A DNA stretch of 6,779 nt from Pseudomonadota bacterium (GTDB lineage Bacteria > Pseudomonadota > Gammaproteobacteria > Steroidobacterales > GCA-2729495): the NCBI GenBank assembly GCA_030836925.1, contig JAUPLK010000087.1, forward strand, positions 1 through 6,779, written 5' to 3'. Under the pieces are notes generated by a model. It was given only the letters and a program-made list of their open reading frames with translations. It did no database searches and had not been told where the DNA came from. Shown here piece by piece: positions 1 through 5,551 of this stretch (position 1 is its first letter; every line of letters starts with the position of its first letter). Made by a program: the position numbers and the translations under genes.

Positions 1-407
1 CGGCCTTCGGCGCCAAGGCAGCGGGCAAACAGCTCTATTGCCCGGACATGACGCGACTGGCGCGTGCGCAGGCGGTTACAGAGCTGCAGCAGGCCGGTCA
101 GCCGGCGGCAGCAGCCAAGGCAGCGGCCTTCGTCATCGATGCCAACGAGCCCTATGTCACCGGACGTTCCTACCTGGAAGATTTCCAGCTCAGCTATCGC
201 GGCGAAGATGGTGCGATCCACATCAGTTCGCCGGGTCTGTATCAGGACTACGACAGCTGGATTACCAGCTTCCTGCCGGAGATTGTCCAGGGCCAGAGCT
301 ACTGCCATCTGGCGACGGTTAACTACCTGAAGGCGCTGGCGACAGGGGCAATGCAACCGGGTATCACGATGACCACCGTTGACGATGCACCCGTTCGCCC
401 GAAATAG
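1..407 (+). CDS. 3' end of an unrecognised protein-coding gene (5' truncated)
   Basis: An open reading frame enters from the left edge (first full codon at position 3) and ends at TAG 405-407, giving about 134 visible residues. The true start lies outside the window. An internal ATG at 48 could be read as a start, but the frame is open to the edge and the preceding residues (AFGAKAAGKQLYCPD) look like continuous protein, so I treat it as a C-terminal fragment. It contains an Ala/Gln-rich helical stretch (roughly visible residues 20-45). A mixed, more hydrophilic region with aromatic residues follows (SYLEDFQLSYRGEDG and LYQDYDSWITSFLPE). Two cysteines, in LYCPD and SYCHL, could pair if the protein is exported, but the N-terminus that would show a signal peptide is missing. 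I do not recognise the family and assign no function. It converges on the HicB-like gene on the opposite strand. Confidence 0.6.
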   Translation, partial: AFGAKAAGKQLYCPDMTRLARAQAVTELQQAGQPAAAAKAAAFVIDANEPYVTGRSYLEDFQLSYRGEDGAIHISSPGLYQDYDSWITSFLPEIVQGQSYCHLATVNYLKALATGAMQPGITMTTVDDAPVRPK

Positions 408-427
408 CTGACTGGCCTGCTGTCAGC
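407..427. terminator. Possible shared hairpin between convergent genes
   Basis: GCTGAC at 407-412 and GTCAGC at 422-427 form a 6-bp inverted repeat with a 9-base loop, placed exactly between two convergent genes. It overlaps the last base of the TAG of the left gene and the whole stop codon (423-425, read on the minus strand) of the HicB-like gene. For leftward transcripts the stem is followed by TATTTC, a weak T-rich tail; for rightward transcripts there is no T tract. A competing 12-bp perfect palindrome, GTCAGCGCTGAC, lies at 422-433. A weak bidirectional terminator is plausible from position, but the stem is short and the U-tract poor. Confidence 0.3.
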
Positions 428-716
428 GCTGACGCTGATGTCTGGCGAGTGCTTCGAGGTGAGCCAGATTGATGTGCAGGCTGCACCATCGTGCCGGGGC
501 CAGATCCTGGCGGTCAGTCGGTACAGCCCCGTCGCGAGTGTCGGGCAGGGGCTTGCCGGCCATCAGCAGGCAGGTGAGTGCTTCTTCGACCAGCAGGCGC
601 AGTTTCGGCAGCAGTTCCTGTTCCAGATGACCGATTGACTCACAGCCAGGCAGATCAGGCACCACAGCGCGCATTCTTCCGTCAGTGGTTTCCATCAAGG
701 CGATGCTGAAAAGCAT
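423..716 (-). CDS. Orphan HicB-like domain protein (97 aa)
   Basis: The protein begins MLFSIALMETTDGRMRAVVP, followed by DLPGC at residues 21-25. This matches the N-terminal fold of HicB antitoxins, whose hallmark is a short beta strand, then VPDLPGC, then a helix of the type seen here at residues 31-52 (LEQELLPKLRLLVEEALTCL). The later ARWCSLHINLAHLEAL (residues 75-90) resembles the W-x-x-x-x-(V/I)-(D/N)-L-x-x-L strand that ends the HicB core. Classical HicB proteins continue into a C-terminal HTH or ribbon-helix-helix DNA-binding domain; this one stops seven residues later, so that domain is absent. I chose ATG at 716 over the upstream TTG at 752 because family members start just before this first strand; a weak GGGA lies 6 bases upstream. 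No HicA-like ORF (small, with the GSHH motif) is visible on either side, so a working toxin-antitoxin pair is not supported. Function is unknown; it may bind a distant partner or be a relic. Confidence 0.62.
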   Translation of the reverse strand: MLFSIALMETTDGRMRAVVPDLPGCESIGHLEQELLPKLRLLVEEALTCLLMAGKPLPDTRDGAVPTDRQDLAPARWCSLHINLAHLEALARHQRQR

Positions 717-803
717 GGTAAATCCCGGACTCCGGAGTGCGAACTGCAACAAGCTGCCGCGTTGCCAGAGCCTCTAATATGGCCCGGGCCGATTCTAGGG
801 CTT

Positions 804-808
804 GAGGA
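804..808 (+). promoter_or_regulatory. Ribosome binding site that fixes the GTG start at 818
   Basis: GAGGA at 804-808 lies 9 bases before the GTG at 818. An in-frame TGA at 803-805 overlaps this site, so the reading frame cannot begin further upstream, and GTG 818 is the first start-type codon after it. This makes the non-ATG start well supported. Confidence 0.6.
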
Positions 809-817
809 AAACAGTGC

Positions 818-1375
818 GTGGGGCATCATTCACTCCAGCCGCAGCGTGAACGTGAAGTGGTGGAAACTGCCCGGACTTCTGTCTGGGGCCGCTGGTTTCA
901 GCGCCTGACAGGCCAGGTCCCGTGTGATCCCGTGCTTGCGGAGCGCCGCTTGAACGAGCGCCGCAGCCACTCATTCTGGTCATTTACCTACGGCAGCTTC
1001 CGTCCCCGGCGGCGCCATGGTCGACGTGACGGTGATCATGAGCGCGTGTTTCTCGACTGGCATGAACCCCGTGTGCTCTATCTGGTTCTGGCCGTGGTCT
1101 TGATGAGTTGTACCGATGCGCTGTTTACGCTGAATCTGCTCGCTTCCGGTGCCCAGGAGATCAATGTGGTCATGAATGCGCTGATCACGCACGACGTCAG
1201 GACATTTCTGGCCGTCAAGATTGGCAGCACGGGCCTGTCAGCCGTGCTGCTTGCCGTCGTGGCCCGGCGTCAGTTCATGGGTGTTTTTCCGGTGGTCCGC
1301 CTGCTGCAGTTGTTCTGTGCCGGCTATGTTGTGCTGCTGGTGTATGAAGTCTGGATGTTTGTCACTTATTTTTGA
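818..1375 (+). CDS. DUF5658-like integral membrane protein with Arg-rich N-terminal tail (185 aa)
   Basis: The C-terminal half has three predicted hydrophobic helices: about 86-109, 128-149 and 156-184. The first helix and following loop carry D100, TLNLL (104-108), G111 and E-I-N-V-V-M-N (114-120). This is the pattern I associate with DUF5658 (D-x-x-x-T-L-x-L-L-x-x-G-x-x-E-x-N-P-x-M), except that the usual Pro after Asn is Val here. K134 at the start of helix 2 also fits the family. Residues 1-85 are hydrophilic and strongly basic, with clusters AERRLNERR (41-49) and RPRRRHGRRDGDHER (62-76). By the positive-inside rule this tail is probably cytoplasmic. The start is GTG with a good ribosome binding site. 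Biochemical function is unknown for the family. The gene lies in the same direction as sucA, but a 124-base gap with its own candidate promoter separates them, so I do not consider it part of the operon. Other small multi-helix families remain possible. Confidence 0.68.
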   Translation: MGHHSLQPQREREVVETARTSVWGRWFQRLTGQVPCDPVLAERRLNERRSHSFWSFTYGSFRPRRRHGRRDGDHERVFLDWHEPRVLYLVLAVVLMSCTDALFTLNLLASGAQEINVVMNALITHDVRTFLAVKIGSTGLSAVLLAVVARRQFMGVFPVVRLLQLFCAGYVVLLVYEVWMFVTYF

Positions 1376-1413
1376 GGGTCCGGGTCGGATGTATCACTGT
1401 GCCCTGGTGCCGG

Positions 1414-1423
1414 TGTTGCAACA
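1414..1423. promoter_or_regulatory. Short perfect palindrome in the operon leader
   Basis: TGTTGCAACA is a perfect 10-base palindrome within the 124-base region upstream of sucA. It contains the TTGCAA that could act as a -35 element. Its position would suit an operator, but a 10-base palindrome also occurs by chance, and I recognise no specific regulator consensus. Confidence 0.2.
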
Positions 1424-1450
1424 GGCGATGGGCCGGCAGGATAGAAAAGG

Positions 1451-1456
1451 TAGAAT
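1451..1456 (+). promoter_or_regulatory. Candidate promoter (-10 region) for the sucA-sucB-lpd operon
   Basis: TAGAAT at 1451-1456 is one mismatch from the TATAAT consensus and is followed by a GC-rich discriminator (CCGCG). It lies 43 bases before the sucA start, giving a short leader of about 35 bases if transcription begins near 1463. No good -35 hexamer sits 16-18 bases upstream. Alternatively, TTGCAA (1416-1421) and GATAGA (1440-1445) have an 18-base spacing and could form a sigma70-type promoter. Either reading is a guess from motif and position only. Confidence 0.35.
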
Positions 1457-1499
1457 CCGCGACGCCTTCACGTTTTTCTGATCAACCAGCCGACAAAAT

Positions 1500-4313
1500 A
1501 TGACCCACAGTCTGCAGCAGATCTATGCTGCGTCGCCGCTCTTTGCGGGCAACGCGGACTACGTTGAGGACCTATACGCGCGCTGGTTGCAGGATCCGGG
1601 CTCGGTCAGTGCGCCATGGCGGCAGTTTTTTGCCGAGCATGCACCGGCGCGCGAGGTGGCCGGTTTGTCAGCGCCCCCGATCACGCGCTCGCCGCCGATT
1701 GGCGGCATCCAGAGCGGCGCTGCGCAACCGTCGGTGGAGAAGCAGGCAGCCGTCTCCCGCCTGATCCAGATTTACAGTCTGCGCGGCCACCAGATCGCGG
1801 ATCTTGATCCGCTCGGGCTCGAAAAGCGGCCGATGCCGGCGGTCATGCGTCTCGACCAGCTGGGACTCGGCGATGCCGATCTCGACACGGCTTTCTATGT
1901 CGGCAATTTTGCCGGGCAGACCGATGTGCGCATGACGCTGCGCGAGTTGATGGGGGTGCTGAAGCGCGTCTATGCCGGTACGGTGGGTGCCGACTACGCG
2001 CATCTGTCGCGGGGCCGGGAGCGACGCTGGATCCGCGAACGCCTGGAGCGGGGGATGCTGAGCGACCCCTGGAGTGATGATGATCGTCGTCACATCCTGC
2101 GGCAGCTGACTGCCGCCGAGGGCATCGAGCGGTATCTGCACACGCGCTATGTCGGGCAGAAGCGTTTCTCGCTCGAGGGCGGTGACAGTCTGGTGCCGCT
2201 GCTCGATGACCTGATCCAGCAGGGTGGTGCCGGCGGCATCCAGGAGATCGTGCTGGGCATGGCGCACCGCGGCCGGATCAACGTGCTGGTCAATATCCTC
2301 GGCAAGGCACCGCAGGCCCTGTTCTCCGAATTCGAAGGCGTGTATGACCCGGCGCGCGTGAAGGGCTCGGGCGACGTGAAGTACCACATGGGCTTCTCCT
2401 CCGATATCCGTACCCCGGGCGGCAATGTGCATGTGGTGCTGGCCTTCAATCCCTCGCATCTGGAGATCGTCAACCCGGTGGTCGAAGGTTCGGTGCGGGC
2501 CCGGCAGGAGCGCCGTGGCGATGTCGACGGCACTGCGATCCTGCCCGTGCTGCTGCATGGTGATGCGGCCTTTGCCGGCCAGGGCGTGGTGGCGGAAACC
2601 CTGCAGCTCTCGCAGACCCGCGGTTTCCGGACGGGGGGCACGCTGCATATCGTCTGCAACAACCAGGTCGGTTTCACCATCAGCGATCCCCGCGATGCGC
2701 GGTCCACGGCCTACTGCAGCGACATCGCGCGCATGATCGAGGCGCCGGTCTTTCACGTGAACGGCGATGACCCGGAAGCCGTGGTGTTCGTGACGCGGCT
2801 GGCGCTCGATTACCGGCAGACCTTCCACAAGGACGTGGTGATCGACCTGGTGTGTTACCGGCGGCATGGCCACAACGAGGCCGACGAACCGGGCGCAACC
2901 CAGCCGCTCATGTACCAGGCGATCCGCAAGCACCCCACGACCCGGCAGATCTATGCCCGCAAGCTGATGGAGCGCGGCGTGCTTGACGCGCCGGAAACCG
3001 AGCGCATGAGTGAGGACTACCGGGAACGTGTCGACGCCGGCCAGCCGCTGCCCCAGGCGGCGCTTGGCATGCTCGGCAACGAATACACGGTGGACTGGAG
3101 TCGCCACGTCCGCGCTGACTGGGACGAACCGGCGGCAACCGCGCTGGGCGGCGAAGAAGTGGCTGTACTGGGTCGCGAGATCAATAGCGTTCCAAAGCAC
3201 TTCAGCCTGCATCCGCGCGTTGCGCGGGTGATCACAGACCGTGAGCGCATGGCGGCTGGCGAGCTGCCGATGGACTGGGGTTTTGCCGAGTTGATGGCGT
3301 ATGGCAGCCTGGTTCGCGCCGGTATCAACGTCCGGCTCACCGGGCAGGACAGTGGTCGCGGCACCTTCTTTCATCGTCACTGTGTGCTGCACGACCAGTT
3401 GACCGAACAGACCTGGACGCCCATCGACAATCTTTCCAGCGGCAAGGACCGCCGGCGCTTTACCGTGACCGACTCGCTGCTCTCCGAGGAGGCAGTCCTC
3501 GGTTTCGAGTACGGCTATGCAAGTACCGATCCGGATGCGCTGGTGATCTGGGAGGCGCAGTTCGGTGATTTCTGCAACGGTGCGCAGGTGCTCATCGACC
3601 AGTTCATCAGTTCCGGCGAGGAGAAATGGGGCCGCCTGTGCGGACTGGTGCTGTTCCTGCCGCACGGCCAGGAGGGGCAGGGCCCCGAGCATTCATCGGC
3701 ACGCCTGGAGCGCTTCCTGCAGTTGTGCGCCCAGCAGAACATCCAGGTCTGCGTGCCGTCCACGCCGGCCCAGATGTTCCACATGCTGCGCCGACAGATG
3801 CTGCGCGCGCTGCGCAAGCCGCTGGTCGTGATGACGCCGAAGAGCCTGTTGCGCCACCGGTTGTCGAGTTCGCCGCTTGATGAGTTGATCCATGGCCGCT
3901 TCCATCTGCTCATCGACGAGGTCGATCCGCTGGCGCGTGCCGCGGTACGCCGGGTGGTTTTTTGCAGCGGCAAGGTGTACTTCGACCTGCTCGAGGCGCG
4001 GCGTGCCAAGAGCCAGGCGGATGTTGCCCTGGTCCGCATCGAGCAGCTGTATCCGTTTCCCGGCGCTGAATATGCGGCCGTGCTGGCACGCTACCCGCAG
4101 GCGCGGGAAGTGGTCTGGTGCCAGGAAGAGCCGCAGAACCAGGGTGCCTGGTACCAGATCCGCCATCAGTTGCAGCGGCCGCTGCAGAAAGGCCAGGAGC
4201 TCTACTATGCCGGTCGTCCGGGTGCCGCGGCGCCCGCACCGGGGATTTTCCAGCTGCACGTTCAGCAGCAGCAGGCACTGGTCGAAACCGCACTGTCGGC
4301 AGACGTCGGCTAA
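1500..4313 (+). CDS. sucA: 2-oxoglutarate dehydrogenase E1 component (thiamine diphosphate-dependent)
   Basis: This is the E1 subunit of the 2-oxoglutarate dehydrogenase complex (EC 1.2.4.2). It decarboxylates 2-oxoglutarate on thiamine diphosphate and succinylates the E2 lipoyl group in the cytoplasmic TCA cycle. At 937 aa it has the normal family length. The N-terminal E2/E3-interaction segment is present (about 12-44, SPLFAGNADYVEDLYARWL onward). The thiamine-diphosphate fold includes MAHRGR (254-259), KYHMGF (294-299), HGDAAFAGQG (353-362) and NNQVGFT (387-393). H256 and H296 correspond to the two substrate-recognising histidines of the E. coli enzyme. The transketolase-like pyrimidine domain has E685 in WEAQFGDFCNGAQV and PHGQEGQGPEHSS (721-733). 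The C-terminal domain shows EQLYPFP (848-854) and WCQEEPQNQGAW (873-884). The ATG at 1500 gives the standard N-terminus, but no Shine-Dalgarno sequence is visible before it. sucB follows after 17 bases. Confidence 0.97.
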   Translation: MTHSLQQIYAASPLFAGNADYVEDLYARWLQDPGSVSAPWRQFFAEHAPAREVAGLSAPPITRSPPIGGIQSGAAQPSVEKQAAVSRLIQIYSLRGHQIADLDPLGLEKRPMPAVMRLDQLGLGDADLDTAFYVGNFAGQTDVRMTLRELMGVLKRVYAGTVGADYAHLSRGRERRWIRERLERGMLSDPWSDDDRRHILRQLTAAEGIERYLHTRYVGQKRFSLEGGDSLVPLLDDLIQQGGAGGIQEIVLGMAHRGRINVLVNILGKAPQALFSEFEGVYDPARVKGSGDVKYHMGFSSDIRTPGGNVHVVLAFNPSHLEIVNPVVEGSVRARQERRGDVDGTAILPVLLHGDAAFAGQGVVAETLQLSQTRGFRTGGTLHIVCNNQVGFTISDPRDARSTAYCSDIARMIEAPVFHVNGDDPEAVVFVTRLALDYRQTFHKDVVIDLVCYRRHGHNEADEPGATQPLMYQAIRKHPTTRQIYARKLMERGVLDAPETERMSEDYRERVDAGQPLPQAALGMLGNEYTVDWSRHVRADWDEPAATALGGEEVAVLGREINSVPKHFSLHPRVARVITDRERMAAGELPMDWGFAELMAYGSLVRAGINVRLTGQDSGRGTFFHRHCVLHDQLTEQTWTPIDNLSSGKDRRRFTVTDSLLSEEAVLGFEYGYASTDPDALVIWEAQFGDFCNGAQVLIDQFISSGEEKWGRLCGLVLFLPHGQEGQGPEHSSARLERFLQLCAQQNIQVCVPSTPAQMFHMLRRQMLRALRKPLVVMTPKSLLRHRLSSSPLDELIHGRFHLLIDEVDPLARAAVRRVVFCSGKVYFDLLEARRAKSQADVALVRIEQLYPFPGAEYAAVLARYPQAREVVWCQEEPQNQGAWYQIRHQLQRPLQKGQELYYAGRPGAAAPAPGIFQLHVQQQQALVETALSADVG

Positions 4314-4315
4314 AC

Positions 4316-4321
4316 AGGGGA
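4316..4321 (+). promoter_or_regulatory. Ribosome binding site of sucB
   Basis: AGGGGA at 4316-4321 sits 9 bases before ATG 4331. It selects this ATG over the longer frame that is open upstream into the 3' end of sucA; the encoded N-terminus MIEVKVPRLPESV is exactly where E2 lipoyl domains begin. Confidence 0.7.
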
Positions 4322-4330
4322 TATCTGCAC

Positions 4331-5533
4331 ATGATCGAAGTCAAAGTACCGCGCCTGCCGGAATCGGTGAGCGATGCCACCCTGGTGAACTGGCACAAGG
4401 CGCCGGGTGACATTGTCGAGCGTGACGAAAATCTGGCCGATCTCGAAACCGACAAGGTGGTGCTTGAAGTCCCCGCACCCCAGCGCGGTATCTTGCGTGA
4501 GATCCGGGTTCAGGCCGGCAGCACGGTGACCAGCGGCCAGCTGCTGGCGGTCTTCGAAGCGACAGCCGGGGACCGGCCGGTGGCTGTGGTTGCGGATGGT
4601 CAGCCTGCTCCGGTGACGGCAGTTGCCGCCGATGCAACGAGTGCGACTGCGCCGCCTGCCGAGCGCAACAGTGGCAAGACCGGTCCGGCCGTGCGTCGCC
4701 TGGCAGCGGAGCAGGGCATCGATCCGACGATGCTGCAGGGCAGTGGTCCGCAGGGGCGCATCCAGAAGAGCGATGTGCGCAAGCCGGTCGCGACCGGTGC
4801 CCTCAGGTCGCCAGAGCCGGTGACCGGCGATGGTCGCATCGAGCGGCGAGTGCCGATGACACGCCTGCGCGCGAAGATTGCCGAGCGCCTGGTAACGGCC
4901 CAGCACACGGCGGCCATGCTGACCACTTTCAACGAGGTTGACCTGGGCGAGATCCTGGCTCTGCGCAGCCGCTACAAGGAGGCCTTCGAAAAGCAGCATG
5001 GTGTACGGCTGGGTTTCATGGGCTTCTTCGTCAAGGCGGCCATCGAGGCGCTGCGACGCTATCCCGGCGTCAATGCCGCCATCGAAGGCCAGGATATCGT
5101 CTACCACGACTACTACGACGTCGGTGTGGCGGTGTCGACCGATCGTGGTCTGGTCGTTCCGGTACTGCGCGATGCCGGGCGGCTCAGCCTGCCGGCGATC
5201 GAGGCGGCGATTGCCGAATTCGGCCGCAAGGCGCGCGAGGGTGCGCTCGGCATGGATGATCTGGTCGGTGGAACCTTCACGCTGACCAATGGCGGCGTGT
5301 TCGGTTCGCTGCTGTCCACGCCGATCCTCAATCCTCCGCAGAGTGGCATCCTCGGCATGCACAAGATCCAGGAGCGGCCGATGGTGGTCGACGGGCAGAT
5401 CGTCGCGCGTCCGATGATGTACATCGCGCTGACCTACGACCATCGCATCGTCGATGGTCGCGAGGCGGTGCAGTTCCTGGTGGCGATGAAAGACACGCTC
5501 GAAGATCCGGCGCGGCTCCTGCTGGGTGTCTGA
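4331..5533 (+). CDS. sucB: 2-oxoglutarate dehydrogenase E2 component (dihydrolipoyllysine-residue succinyltransferase)
   Basis: This is the core-forming E2 subunit (EC 2.3.1.61), which moves the succinyl group from its lipoyl arm to CoA. At 400 aa it matches the single-lipoyl-domain SucB type. Domain order: lipoyl domain about 2-77, with the modified lysine K42 in LETDKVVLEVP; an Ala/Pro-rich flexible linker about 80-115; the peripheral subunit-binding domain about 117-152 (GPAVRRLAAEQGID then GSGPQGRIQKSDV), which docks E1/E3; a second short linker; and the acyltransferase domain about 168-400. The catalytic motif DHRIVDG occupies 370-376, giving His371 and Asp375. YPGVNAAI (244-251) and VAVSTDRGLVVPVLRDA (266-282) are typical of succinyl- rather than acetyl-specific E2s. 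The 17-base gap from sucA and 18-base gap to lpd indicate co-transcription. The lpd frame is the same as the sucB frame, separated only by the TGA at 5531-5533. Confidence 0.97.
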   Translation: MIEVKVPRLPESVSDATLVNWHKAPGDIVERDENLADLETDKVVLEVPAPQRGILREIRVQAGSTVTSGQLLAVFEATAGDRPVAVVADGQPAPVTAVAADATSATAPPAERNSGKTGPAVRRLAAEQGIDPTMLQGSGPQGRIQKSDVRKPVATGALRSPEPVTGDGRIERRVPMTRLRAKIAERLVTAQHTAAMLTTFNEVDLGEILALRSRYKEAFEKQHGVRLGFMGFFVKAAIEALRRYPGVNAAIEGQDIVYHDYYDVGVAVSTDRGLVVPVLRDAGRLSLPAIEAAIAEFGRKAREGALGMDDLVGGTFTLTNGGVFGSLLSTPILNPPQSGILGMHKIQERPMVVDGQIVARPMMYIALTYDHRIVDGREAVQFLVAMKDTLEDPARLLLGV

Positions 5534-5536
5534 GGC

Positions 5537-5544
5537 AGAGGGGG
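5537..5544 (+). promoter_or_regulatory. Ribosome binding site of lpd
   Basis: AGAGGGGG at 5537-5544 ends 7 bases before GTG 5552. It supports the GTG as the true start: the product then begins MSSKYDVVVIGGGPAGY, the normal N-terminus of dihydrolipoamide dehydrogenases, and no ATG is available in that position. Confidence 0.7.
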
Positions 5545-5551
5545 TAAAGCG

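Noticed and set aside
717..752. TTG start at 752 for the HicB-like gene (109 aa)
   Set aside because: The extra residues MLQFALRSPGFT precede the first conserved strand, TTG is a rare start, and no good ribosome binding site precedes it; ATG 716 fits the family better.
795..983. Minus-strand 62-codon frame upstream of the HicB-like gene as a possible HicA toxin
   Set aside because: It lacks the HicA GSHH region and the dsRNA-binding-like pattern, is Gly/Pro/Ala-rich and lies fully opposite the DUF5658-like gene.
1350..1499. Rho-independent terminator after the DUF5658-like gene
   Set aside because: The TTATTTTTGA at the end of the gene has a T run but no preceding GC-rich stem, and no convincing hairpin with a T tail is seen before sucA.
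1668..3692. A 674-codon open frame on the minus strand, antisense to sucA
   Set aside because: Same cause: the composition is typical of antisense translation, with no domain seen, and the + strand gene is a complete, well-conserved E1.
4118..4330. N-terminal extension of sucB to an ATG at 4118 inside sucA
   Set aside because: The extension overlaps the sucA 3' end, is Ala/Arg/Gly-rich without similarity to E2, and the ATG at 4331 has a proper ribosome binding site and gives the standard lipoyl-domain start.
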